A program made the translations under genes and the position numbers. The notes below the pieces were generated by a model. That model was given only the letters and a program-made list of their open reading frames with translations, searched no databases and was not told the origin of the DNA. Positions 5,945 through 14,212 of a stretch of 38,177 bases of DNA are shown here, piece after piece; position 1 is the first letter of the stretch; each line of letters opens with the position of its first letter. The stretch is from JAYPEY01 sp047618185 (GTDB lineage: Bacteria > Verrucomicrobiota > Verrucomicrobiia > Limisphaerales > JAYPEY01): positions 1 through 38,177 of the forward strand of contig JBLHKZ010000016.1 of the NCBI GenBank assembly GCA_047618185.1. Reading direction: 5' to 3'.

Positions 5945-8656
5945 ATGTCCCTTCACCCTGAATTTCCATCCTCCCCGTACGCGCCGCTCGTTCCCGAACA
6001 ACGATGGTTTCCCGCGGACGAAGCGTTGCGAGCCACTGCTTATGAAAAGCTGCTTCCCCCACTGGTGGCAAAGATCCGCACCGAGGTCTACGAATGGCGC
6101 AACACCGGCTATCCCGGCGTCTCGCCGACAACTTTATCCCTGCTTCGCCATTGGTTCGACACCGATCACCTGACTGAAAATGCCGACGGTTCGTTTTCGA
6201 CATTTCGCTACTATTCCGCGCAAAGAGAAGCCGTGGAGACCGTCATCTGGCTCAACGAAGTCCGCCGAGCCCGCGACAAGCACGACCTACTCCGGTTTGA
6301 CGCCTCCGGCGCAGTCTCATCGGGAATGTTTGCCGAAGAATGGCCGCGCTATGTGCTCAAAATGGCAACCGGCGTCGGTAAGACAAAAGTTCTCTCGCTT
6401 CTTATCGCGTGGAGTTTCTTCCACAAACTCTATGAGTCCGACTCAGAACTGGCCCGTAATTTTCTCGTTATCGCGCCGAATATAATTGTGCTGGATCGGC
6501 TGCGCGCGGATTTCGACGGACTCAGGATCTTCTTTGCCGATCCGGTTCTCCCGCCAAACGGCTCAGGCGGCCGCAACTGGCGCGACGAATTCCAGCTAAC
6601 GCTGCACATTCAGGATGACGTTCGTGTAGTTCGGGACACGGGCAATCTCTTTCTCACCAACATCCACCGCGTATTCCTCGGCGATATTCCAGATCCTTCA
6701 CTGGAAGACGACGACCTGCGCGACTACTTCCTCGCGCCCTTCGGCGAAAAACCCAGCGGGAAAACGAACGACAGCCGGACGGATCTCGGCGAGATCATCC
6801 GCGAGGTCGAAGAACTCGCGATATTCAACGACGAGGCCCATCATATTCACGACCGCCGCATGGCCTGGTTCAAATCGATAGAGGACATTCATCACAAGAT
6901 GCTGCAGAAGGATCAACGCCTCGCGATCCAGGTGGATGTGACCGCCACTCCGCGCCATGACAACGGAGCCATATTTGTGCAGACGGTTTCCGATTATCCG
7001 CTGGTCGAAGCCATTCACCAAAATATTGTCAAACATCCGGTCCTGCCGGACGCTGCAAGCCGCGCAAAACTTTCAGAGAAGAAGAGCGCGCTCTTTACCG
7101 AGAAATACGACGACTACCTCAAACTCGGGATTGAGGAATGGAGAAAAAGCCACGCCGAACATAAGACCCTCGGCAAGAAGGCGGTCTTCTTCGTCATGGT
7201 GGACGACACCCGAAACTGCGACGAAGTGGGCGCTCATCTGGAAAAGATTTGCCCCGAACTCCAGGGCGCGGTCCTCGTCATTCACACCAAGAACAACGGT
7301 GAAATCTCGGAAGCGGCCTCCGGCAAGAAAAAGGAGGAACTGGAAACGCTGCGCAGGGAGGCAAACGATATCGACACCTTGAATTCGCCTTACAAAGCCA
7401 TCGTCTCCGTGCTCATGCTCAAAGAGGGTTGGGACGTGCGCAATGTCACGACCATTGTCGGTCTCCGCGCCTACGCCGCAAAAAGCAACATCCTGCCGGA
7501 ACAGACGCTCGGCCGGGGCCTGCGCCGCATGTATTTCGGCAACGATGTCGTGCGTGAAACTGTTTCCGTCATTGGCACGCCCGCCTTTATGGAATTCGTC
7601 GAATCCATCCAAAGCGAGGGTGTTACTTTCGAACATGTGCCCATGGGAGCGGGAGCCGCCAGGCACGACTCCCTGATTGTGGAGGTGGACGCCGAGAACG
7701 AGGACAAGAATCTGGACGCCCTCGAAATCCCCCTGCCCAGGCTCAATCGCCGCTTCCAACGCGAGTTCAAGAATCTCAAGGCCCTCGCACCCGCCAACTT
7801 CGGATCGCCGCTTCTGCCGCTAGCCCCGTTTACACCCGAAGAGACTCGGGAAATCGTGTTCAAGACCATGCTCGACGCGGCCGTGCATCACACCATCCAG
7901 CTCGACGACGTCGGCCCGGCCGACTACCGCTCAGTCGTCGCCTTCTTCGCCCGGCAACTGCTGAAAGATCTCCGGCTGGTCGGCGGCTACGACATTCTCT
8001 ACGGCAAGGTCAAGACCTTCATGCGCGATTGCTTGTTCACGCCATCGCCGGTCGATCTCGAAGATCCCCTCGTCCTCCGCAACCTGTCAGAGCCCGAAGC
8101 CGGCAAGGTCCTTTACGACGCCTTCAAGTCGGCCATCAATGCCTTAACCGTTCAGGAGTCGGGCGCGACTCGAATCGAGGATTGGATTCGACTCAAAAAC
8201 ACGCGCCCCTTCCGAACCGACTATCGCGACCATCTGGCCGCGACCAAGAGCATCTTCAACAAGGTCGTGGCCGAACCGAACTCCGGCGGCTTCGAACTCA
8301 AGTTCGCCGCTTTTCTCGGAGAAGCGGCCGATGTCCAGGCCTTCGCCAAGAACTACCTCGCCATTGGTTTCAAGCTCGATTACGTCAAGACCGACGGCGA
8401 TCTGTCCAACTACACGCCCGATTTCATCGTCCGCACCAACGACTCCAAGATCTGGATCGTCGAAACCAAGGGACGCGTCGAACTGGATCTGCCCCGCAAG
8501 ATGGAGCGACTCAATCAATGGAGCCTCGACGCGACCGCCGCCGAAGAGAACGGCCAGGAATATGACTTCGTTTTCGTCGACCAGGAAGGTTTCGAAAAAC
8601 ACGAGCCTGCGACGTTCGCCGCTCTCGCCGCCAGCTTCACAGAATACAAATCATGA
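5945..8656 (+). CDS. Type III-like restriction endonuclease subunit (BPTD_3080 family, SF2 helicase plus PD-(D/E)XK)
   Basis: The protein has 903 residues, normal for this family. Helicase motifs are clear: Walker A MATGVGKTK (140-148), DEAH (296-299), TATPR (333-337) and motif VI QTLGRGLRR (520-528), with GWDVRNVTTIVGLRAY just before it. The C-terminus has YTPDFIV (823-829) and ETKG (840-843), the D...ExK of a PD-(D/E)XK nuclease. It should translocate on DNA using ATP and cut. In classical type III systems Res needs the Mod subunit to find its site. Here the only trace of Mod is a ~21-codon start at 10276, so the enzyme may be orphaned. It overlaps the next gene by ATGA (8653-8656). The start has no strong Shine-Dalgarno sequence. 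Confidence 0.9.
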   Translation: MSLHPEFPSSPYAPLVPEQRWFPADEALRATAYEKLLPPLVAKIRTEVYEWRNTGYPGVSPTTLSLLRHWFDTDHLTENADGSFSTFRYYSAQREAVETVIWLNEVRRARDKHDLLRFDASGAVSSGMFAEEWPRYVLKMATGVGKTKVLSLLIAWSFFHKLYESDSELARNFLVIAPNIIVLDRLRADFDGLRIFFADPVLPPNGSGGRNWRDEFQLTLHIQDDVRVVRDTGNLFLTNIHRVFLGDIPDPSLEDDDLRDYFLAPFGEKPSGKTNDSRTDLGEIIREVEELAIFNDEAHHIHDRRMAWFKSIEDIHHKMLQKDQRLAIQVDVTATPRHDNGAIFVQTVSDYPLVEAIHQNIVKHPVLPDAASRAKLSEKKSALFTEKYDDYLKLGIEEWRKSHAEHKTLGKKAVFFVMVDDTRNCDEVGAHLEKICPELQGAVLVIHTKNNGEISEAASGKKKEELETLRREANDIDTLNSPYKAIVSVLMLKEGWDVRNVTTIVGLRAYAAKSNILPEQTLGRGLRRMYFGNDVVRETVSVIGTPAFMEFVESIQSEGVTFEHVPMGAGAARHDSLIVEVDAENEDKNLDALEIPLPRLNRRFQREFKNLKALAPANFGSPLLPLAPFTPEETREIVFKTMLDAAVHHTIQLDDVGPADYRSVVAFFARQLLKDLRLVGGYDILYGKVKTFMRDCLFTPSPVDLEDPLVLRNLSEPEAGKVLYDAFKSAINALTVQESGATRIEDWIRLKNTRPFRTDYRDHLAATKSIFNKVVAEPNSGGFELKFAAFLGEAADVQAFAKNYLAIGFKLDYVKTDGDLSNYTPDFIVRTNDSKIWIVETKGRVELDLPRKMERLNQWSLDATAAEENGQEYDFVFVDQEGFEKHEPATFAALAASFTEYKS

Positions 8657-10119
8657 GCGTTCCCGCCACTCAGGATTTTCTGGACGGACTCGTCTCCGAG
8701 TTGCGCAAGCTTCCCGAGGAAACGGGTTGGGTCGAGTTTAAGGAAAACTACTCGAAGCCGGAGGATGTCGGCGAATACCTCTCGGCCTTGAGCAATACGG
8801 CCGCCCTTCAGGGCAAAGCCAACGCCTATGTGGTCTGGGGCGTGAACGACGAATCTCATGAGGCGGTCGGCACGTCTTTTCGACCAGCCAAAACGAAGAA
8901 AGGCAACGAAGATCTTGAGGCTTGGCTCACCCAGGCACTCAGCCCTCGGATTCATTTCCATTTCCACGAGTTGACCCATGAGGGCCAACGCCTCGTGGTG
9001 TTGGAAATTCCCCGCGCGCCCGGCAAACCGGTCCAATTTCAGGGCGTGGAGTTTATTCGCGTCGGTTCCTACCGAAAAAAGCTGAAAGACCATCCGCAAA
9101 TCGCTCAGGATCTCTGGCGGGTTTTTGACACCACCCGATTTGAGGATCTGACCGCCATCAGCCACGTTGACGCTGCCGACGTGCAGTCCCTGCTCGACTA
9201 TTCAGCCTTCTTCGAGCTTCTCGACCAGCCCCCGCCAACCGATCGCGGGAAGATTCTGAACCGCCTTGCCGATGAAGGGATGATCTCGCCGGACGACGCC
9301 GGCAAATGGGACATCACCAACCTGGGCGCCGTTCTATTCGCCCGCAACCTGGAGGAGTTCAAGTCGCTGAGCCGAAAAGCTATTCGGATTGTCGTGTATG
9401 AGGGCAAAGGCCGCCTCAAGACCCTCCGCGAACAAATCATTCAGCGGGGCTACGCCACCGGATTCGAACGGACCGTCGAACTGATCAACGCCCTGCTCCC
9501 CCGCACCGAGGTCGTCGGGCAATCTATCCGTCGGGAGGTTCCCGTCTACCCCGAGCCGGCCATTCGCGAACTCATCCCCAACGCCCTCATTCACCAGGAT
9601 TTTTCCATTTCCGGCGCCGGACCGATGATTGAAATCTTCTCCGATCGCATGGAGATCACCAACCCCGGCCTGCCGCTCGTCGAGATCGATCGTTTTCTCG
9701 ACAGCCCTCCCCGCTCCCGCAATGAGGCCCTCGCCTCCTTCATGCGTCGCATCGGCATTTGCGAAGAACGCGGCAGCGGAGTGGACAAAGTCGTCTCCCA
9801 GACCGAGCTCCACCAGCTTCCCGCCCCCGCCTTCGAGACTCCGCCCGACTCCACGCGCGCGATCCTCTTCGCGCACAAGGCCCTGAAACACATGGATCGC
9901 TCCGAACGCTCCCGCGCCTGCTACCTCCACGCCTGCCTGCGTCACGTGGAACGCGATCCCATGACCAACTCCACCCTTCGGGCCCGCTTCGGTATCGAGG
10001 AGCAAAACAGAGCCACGATCTCGCGCATCATCCGCGAAGCGATGGAAGACGGACTGGTCAAACCGTATGACTCCACGCAGGGCAGAAAATACGCCAAATA
10101 CCTTCCTATCTGGGCATGA
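8653..10119 (+). CDS. Schlafen/AlbA_2-domain ATP-binding protein with a winged-helix C-terminus
   Basis: This protein has 488 residues. The N-terminal AlbA_2 (Schlafen-like) domain spans about 20-150: WVEFKENY, SALSNTAALQGKANAYVVWGV and FIRVGSYRKKL. The middle holds a GHKL/HATPase_c_4-type fold with AIRELIPNALIHQDF, EIFSDRMEITNPG and ICEERGSGVDKVV. The last ~60 residues look like a winged helix (NSTLRARFGIEEQNRATISR). Such proteins are often annotated as transcriptional regulators or RNA-binding proteins and recur in defence islands. The start overlaps the restriction gene stop, so both are made from one message. Its role with the nuclease is not established: it could regulate it, be an additional effector, or be a long-standing passenger of this R-M family. 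Confidence 0.85.
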   Translation: MSVPATQDFLDGLVSELRKLPEETGWVEFKENYSKPEDVGEYLSALSNTAALQGKANAYVVWGVNDESHEAVGTSFRPAKTKKGNEDLEAWLTQALSPRIHFHFHELTHEGQRLVVLEIPRAPGKPVQFQGVEFIRVGSYRKKLKDHPQIAQDLWRVFDTTRFEDLTAISHVDAADVQSLLDYSAFFELLDQPPPTDRGKILNRLADEGMISPDDAGKWDITNLGAVLFARNLEEFKSLSRKAIRIVVYEGKGRLKTLREQIIQRGYATGFERTVELINALLPRTEVVGQSIRREVPVYPEPAIRELIPNALIHQDFSISGAGPMIEIFSDRMEITNPGLPLVEIDRFLDSPPRSRNEALASFMRRIGICEERGSGVDKVVSQTELHQLPAPAFETPPDSTRAILFAHKALKHMDRSERSRACYLHACLRHVERDPMTNSTLRARFGIEEQNRATISRIIREAMEDGLVKPYDSTQGRKYAKYLPIWA

Positions 10120-10262
10120 ACACGAGCGAATTCTTATTTGATGGTTATTTGATCGAAAGGCTCGGAATGGCCCGTCCCGACCGTCGCGTCCCGCTGGCGC
10201 ACGCGTGTTATCAACGACTTACGGGGACTCTCTCCCCCGTTGCTTATTTGATGGTTATTTGA
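10116..10262 (+). pseudogene. 48-codon frame overlapping the Schlafen gene; contains a decayed duplicate methyltransferase start
   Basis: ATG 10116 overlaps the previous stop (ATGA) and the frame runs to TGA 10260-10262. It carries FLFDGYLIERLGMARPDRR. The segment 10133-10184 aligns with 10243-10293: both begin with the same 21 bases (cttatttgatggttatttga plus t) and both run into ATG-x-CCCGTCCC. I therefore read it as a degenerate tandem copy of the 5' end of the methyltransferase gene rather than a real small gene, although the ATGA coupling leaves a translated peptide possible. Confidence 0.45.
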
Positions 10263-10263
10263 T
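10133..10263 (+). repeat. 21-bp direct repeat, two copies 110 bases apart
   Basis: The copies are 10133-10153 and 10243-10263, identical over 21 bases; weaker similarity continues about 30 bases into the ATG that follows each. The second copy lies 12 bases before the methyltransferase start at 10276. It marks a small tandem duplication at the head of the lost methyltransferase gene. Confidence 0.8.
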
Positions 10264-10275
10264 TGGAGCCCCTTT

Positions 10276-10383
10276 ATGCCCCGTCCCAACGCCGAACACT
10301 ACGAACTCACGGACGCCGAAAAGCGCGACCTCATCCGGCGGATTGACACTGGGAAGCCCCGCACAACGGAATTACCTGACTGA
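10276..10383 (+). pseudogene. N-terminal stub of a type III-like DNA methyltransferase (Mod)
   Basis: ATG 10276, preceded by GGAG at 10266-10269, encodes MPRPNAEHYELTDAEKRDLI, then R, after which the frame runs into the cytochrome repeat and stops at TGA 10381-10383 (35 residues in all). This opening is what I recall for adenine-specific Mod proteins paired with BPTD_3080-type restriction subunits, which continue with a GKPLPEKYRFLLF-type block. The break is at 10334, where tccgg is shared by the methyltransferase codons and the repeat, suggesting a short-homology junction. No target-recognition or DPPY region is left, so no modification activity can come from this locus. Confidence 0.65.
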
Positions 10384-10786
10384 ATTAGCAGGCTCTGTTC
10401 CCACGCCGCCGTCCCCCGGCGAAACCCTGTATGAGATGGCCTGCCTTGCCTGCCATCAGCCCGAAGCCAAGGGCCTGCCCGGCGTTTATCCCCCCTTGTC
10501 AGAAAGCGCCTGGGCCAGGGGTGACAAGTCCCGCCTGATCAAGATCGTCCTCCACGGCCTCACCGGCCCCATCGAAGTGAAAGGCAAGAAATACGGAGGT
10601 CCCGGCGCCGTGCCGATGCCCGCCATGGGCGGCCTGACCGACCAGCAAATTGCCGAGGTCCTGACCTACGTGCGCAGCGCCTTTGGCAACAAAGCCTCCG
10701 CTGTGACGCCCGCCGAAGTAAGAGCCATCCGCGCCGTAACAGCGACACGCGAAACGCCCTGGACCGTGACAGAGTTAAATCCTTGA
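10334..10786 (+). pseudogene. Second copy of the heme protein's cytochrome c tail (direct repeat, 5'-truncated)
   Basis: It has the same 453-base length as 5151-5603 and encodes SGGLTLGSPAQRNYLTELAG, then the CLACH heme motif and the same end in VTELNP. The reading frame is open from 10205, but upstream residues come from R-M remnant DNA and no signal peptide is present, so an exported cytochrome cannot be made. The variable spot reads GSVPTPPSPGE here versus GSAPKEPAPGE upstream. It is a gene fragment that ends the restriction/Schlafen module. Confidence 0.85.
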
Positions 10787-10857
10787 AGAGTAGAATGGGA
10801 TTCATCCCGTTTCGCTTCCACCAACGTAAGAAAACGGAATAAATTCTGTTCTACTCT
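10787..10857. repeat. Hairpin-forming sequence after the cytochrome fragment
   Basis: Outer arms agagtagaa (10787-10795) and ttctactct (10849-10857) enclose a second pairing of ccgttt with aaacgg. It starts directly after the TGA at 10784-10786. It could be a transcription end or the edge of a small element; there is no clean T-run. Confidence 0.4.
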
Positions 10858-11195
10858 GCCCCGCCCGATGACCGACGAAATCGCCGCCTTCGTCCACGAA
10901 AAACTCGACGCCCAATAAACAACAACCGGTCAGATCGGGCATTCGCGCTTGGCGTGACCGGAGCGCGTCTGTGTCGTCCCGACACCAGCCGCAGCAACCC
11001 CGCCAGGCAGGAGCGTCTGCAGGACCCGTTGAGTCGGTCCGTTCCGGCGCGGTTTCCACGTTGACGCTTCCAATTCTCCCATGTCACCGTCCTCGCATGA
11101 AACCTTGGGAAAAGAAGAATGCCGGCAAAGTTTTGACCCTTTCCCTCGGAACGGAATGCGCGCCCAACTGCACCGATTAACACAGTTCGCCAAAT
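10858..11195. other. Intergenic stretch without a recognisable gene
   Basis: Short frames only. One 16-codon frame at 10868-10918 (MTDEIAAFVHEKLDAQ) looks like the end of a protein but has nothing in front of it. I see no tRNA, terminator or repeat that I can defend. Confidence 0.4.
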
Positions 11196-11924
11196 ATGGG
11201 AGGCTCCGCACACATCATAGAAGGAACTGTCCGCGCAGAAGCTCTGATGCCCAAGGCTCACGAAAAGAGCGTCATCAGCCGCATTTTCGGCAAATCGAAA
11301 TCTGACGCAATTCGCAGGACACCGATGGGGAATTCGATTCATATCGACGTCCCTTGTCGCGGCCTATCGGAGAAGTTTCATGGCGCTTTCACGCAGTATC
11401 TCAAGCACAAGTTGAGTCACCCCAACGAGGCTACTGCATCGATCCAAGCCTACCTTAGCATTGCGAAGACCGTGGTGTATATCCGGGGAGAAGAACAGAA
11501 CGGTTCATGTACTTGGCACACGCAGCTCACGTTTTCTGGGTCTGCAGGCATGGGGGACATATCAGCTGAGGTCTGTTCTCATTGGGCGGCATATTGGACT
11601 CAAGATTGCCTGGCAGATTTTGTCAGACCTACGCTCATGGATTACGGTTTTGAGGTCAGCGATCAAAGTTTCAAGACCCACGACCATTACCGGTTCATCC
11701 GCGTAGATTTGGATGGTCGAATGCATTATGGGTCTGTGGGATCCGACGGGAGCGTCGACCTAGATGGCGCTATCTACGAAGGGCTCACTGATGACTACGA
11801 TGGATTTAACGAGCGCCTGAAAGAGTGCTATTTTCAGAGCATCTCATCAACGGTCTGTGAGTGCCAACTCTGCGAAGATCGCCAAACACAAACCAGCGAA
11901 TCGGTCAATCAATGCAACCCTTGA
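11196..11924 (+). CDS. Hypothetical protein, unrecognised
   Basis: The frame has 242 residues from ATG 11196; ATG 11247 is an alternative start and neither has a good Shine-Dalgarno site. I do not recognise the family. There is no signal peptide or membrane span. The middle is rich in aromatic residues (WHTQLTFSG, HWAAYWTQDCLADF), followed by FIRVDLDGRMHYGSVGSDGS. The C-terminus holds a cysteine group, VCECQLCEDRQ (CxCxxC), which could bind a metal. GC appears lower than in neighbours (near half rather than about 60%), which suggests recent acquisition. It sits just beyond the broken restriction module, so it could be cargo of the same island; that is inference. Confidence 0.65.
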   Translation: MGGSAHIIEGTVRAEALMPKAHEKSVISRIFGKSKSDAIRRTPMGNSIHIDVPCRGLSEKFHGAFTQYLKHKLSHPNEATASIQAYLSIAKTVVYIRGEEQNGSCTWHTQLTFSGSAGMGDISAEVCSHWAAYWTQDCLADFVRPTLMDYGFEVSDQSFKTHDHYRFIRVDLDGRMHYGSVGSDGSVDLDGAIYEGLTDDYDGFNERLKECYFQSISSTVCECQLCEDRQTQTSESVNQCNP

Positions 11925-11939
11925 GTTTCGTGGCGAAGT

Positions 11940-11956
11940 CGCGGAGCAACTCCGCG
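11940..11956 (+). terminator. Short GC hairpin after the hypothetical gene
   Basis: A 7-bp perfect stem, cgcggag/ctccgcg, has loop caa and lies 16 bases after the stop at 11924. It lacks a T-run, so Rho-independent function is doubtful. Confidence 0.3.
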
Positions 11957-12107
11957 CAACGAACAAGTTTCTGTTCGCGACTCTGAATTTCGGGGCGTAG
12001 CGTCGGCACTAAACCATGAAGACCAAACTGAATCGACGTGCGTTTGCCGGGCGGGCTTCGACGAGGGTGTGCGGCTTGATGGCAGGTTCGCAGTTGAGCG
12101 CCTTGTC

Positions 12108-14132
12108 ATGACCCCGCGCAACACCGTCATCCATCACGCCTTGCTAATCTGCGCGTCTCTGTCGTTGGCCTCACCGACCGCGCTTTTCGCCGCGAATGCG
12201 GCGCCTGGTTCCGCGACAGAGCTTCTGAATATCACTCCCGACTTCGCACAGCAGTCGAACAAAGCCCAATCGCTCGACCTGCTCGAAATCGCCCCGCTTC
12301 ATCTCCCCCCCGCTTCCGCCGGCGATTGCAATCATTACGGCTGGCCTGTCGCCACGATGACGGGCGACACGCTGATCGTCATGCATCGACGTATTCCGGG
12401 GCACAAGGCCAAGGGCGCGGGCAATCCCGATCCGTCCATGTCCTACGGCATTGTGCTGCGCAGTGAAGATGGCGGCCAATCCTGGTCAGAGCCGTACGAC
12501 CTGCGCGATTGCATGAAGCCGGAGGATCGTCTTCGCGGAGGCATCGTGCCGCTGTCGCATCGAGCAAAATTCGACCAGACGAACAAGTCGGACAAGGGCT
12601 ACAAAGTCCACCTCCACTCCATTGGCGCCGCGCGCGACGGCGGCGTAATCGCGATCAACAACCACGGCGTGTTCCGCTCTGACGACGCGGGCCGAACGTG
12701 GCGGCATTTCTCCAACGCCTTGCGCGAAGACAACTTTCCCCACGAAATCATCAATCTCGGCCCGCGCATTCTGGATCACCCGAAGCACGGCTTGCTCGCG
12801 TTCGGCAATTGGTTCGGTGAGGCGAACTCGTATCACAAATACAGCAACAAGTTGGTCGCGTTGAGTTCCCGCGATGGCGGCGTCAGTTGGAAAGTCGAAG
12901 AGCATGACGTGGGATTCCCCCAATACGAACCCGCTGTTCTCTTTCATGAGGACCGTTTTCTGTTCGTCACCCGCGACCAGACCAAGACGCTCGCCCACCA
13001 ACAGATGAGCTGGCGTCCCGGTGAGAAACCCCTCGTCCTCGAAACGAATCTCAAAGATCCCCGGCTCGTCGACACGGTCGATATCGCATTGAATCCTGTC
13101 ACCGGGCGTTTCGAAATCGTCCGCTCCGAACGACATCGCATGGAGCTTTGGCTTTGGAGCATGGACCCAGCGGATTGGGGCAAGGGACAATGGCGACGCG
13201 AATGCCGACTGCTCGCGAGCGAGGGCAAATTCTACTCCACCGCCGACGGCTTTCATCCGGCCGGCGCGGTCATCGACGAAGCGCGCGGAGTGCAACACGC
13301 CTTCGTCTACTCCGGCCACCCCAACGGGCCCGCCGGCGTCTTTCGAATCTCCCGTACGCTCGATACGCCGAAGCTGGTCGCCGCCCTGTCGCCCGCCACC
13401 GCAGACGCCCCGACTGCCCCCTCACCCTTCCGCCCCGACAAAGGCGGCATCGCACTCACCTTCGACGATCGCAATTTTCAGGATTGGCTGAACGCCCTTC
13501 CCCTTTTCGAAAAGTATGGCGTCAAAGCCACGTTCTTCATCAGTGGCAAGATCGACGCACAAGCGCTCGCTGCGGCCCGCCAACTGCAAAGCCATGGCCA
13601 CGCCATCGGCGCGCACGGCGTCCATCACCTGAAAGCCGTCGATTACTCCAAAAAACAATCTGTGGAGGAATATGTCCGCAACGAGATCGCCCCCCAATTG
13701 AAGGCCTTCCAGGCAATGGGAATCGCGCCAACTTCATTCGCCTATCCCAGCAGCCAGAACAACGAGGACACCGACCAAGCCATACTTACCGGAGGAAAAC
13801 TCAAACACCTTCGCACCGGCGCCGGCATCAAGCCAGGCAGCCAAATCGCGGCAAACGATCAGTTCTTTTTCTCAGCCGACAAGATCGCCAACCAGGGTAG
13901 CCTCACCGGCAAGGGCATCGACTACGCGCCTGCGATGAAAGATCGAACTTTCGAGCAACTGGACGCCGCCCTCGAACGCGCCGCGGCAAACAATGAAATC
14001 CTCATTCTCTACGCGCACGGTATCGCCATTTCCAAACGCGGCCATCACGTGACGCCCTCAGCGCTGGAACGCCTTTTCCAGAAAGCGCGCGAACTCGACC
14101 TCCCCTTCTACACTTTCGACCAACTGCCGTGA
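12108..14132 (+). CDS. Exported sialidase-like BNR propeller fused to a NodB polysaccharide deacetylase
   Basis: I chose ATG 12108 because it opens a signal peptide (MTPRNTVIHHALLICASLSL, then to FAANA); the frame is also open from GTG 12069. That gives 674 residues. The first ~430 form a sialidase-type propeller with three Asp-box-like repeats: LRSEDGGQSWSEP, FRSDDAGRTWRHF and LSSRDGGVSWKVE. The second part is a NodB fold: TFDD at 451-454, HGVHH (503-507, the metal-binding H-x3-H) and FAYPSS as motif 3. The combination suggests binding or trimming a glycan followed by N- or O-deacetylation outside the cytoplasm. The sialidase arginine triad was not traced, so hydrolase activity of the first half is uncertain. 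The PQQ-type propeller gene follows 80 bases later. Confidence 0.85.
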   Translation: MTPRNTVIHHALLICASLSLASPTALFAANAAPGSATELLNITPDFAQQSNKAQSLDLLEIAPLHLPPASAGDCNHYGWPVATMTGDTLIVMHRRIPGHKAKGAGNPDPSMSYGIVLRSEDGGQSWSEPYDLRDCMKPEDRLRGGIVPLSHRAKFDQTNKSDKGYKVHLHSIGAARDGGVIAINNHGVFRSDDAGRTWRHFSNALREDNFPHEIINLGPRILDHPKHGLLAFGNWFGEANSYHKYSNKLVALSSRDGGVSWKVEEHDVGFPQYEPAVLFHEDRFLFVTRDQTKTLAHQQMSWRPGEKPLVLETNLKDPRLVDTVDIALNPVTGRFEIVRSERHRMELWLWSMDPADWGKGQWRRECRLLASEGKFYSTADGFHPAGAVIDEARGVQHAFVYSGHPNGPAGVFRISRTLDTPKLVAALSPATADAPTAPSPFRPDKGGIALTFDDRNFQDWLNALPLFEKYGVKATFFISGKIDAQALAAARQLQSHGHAIGAHGVHHLKAVDYSKKQSVEEYVRNEIAPQLKAFQAMGIAPTSFAYPSSQNNEDTDQAILTGGKLKHLRTGAGIKPGSQIAANDQFFFSADKIANQGSLTGKGIDYAPAMKDRTFEQLDAALERAAANNEILILYAHGIAISKRGHHVTPSALERLFQKARELDLPFYTFDQLP

Positions 14133-14212
14133 GAAAGCCTCGCTGAGTATTTGCGCTCCGTCGATTTCCTGTTTGCCGCCCCGTCCCTCAGTTGCCAATC
14201 TGATCCCATCCT

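Noticed and set aside
10205..10786. 193-codon frame as a free-standing cytochrome c
   Set aside because: The first ~45 codons come from the R-M remnant in an unrelated frame and there is no signal peptide, so heme attachment outside the cytoplasm is not possible.
10868..10918. 16-codon frame MTDEIAAFVHEKLDAQ as a gene
   Set aside because: Too short, no ribosome binding site, no recognisable context.
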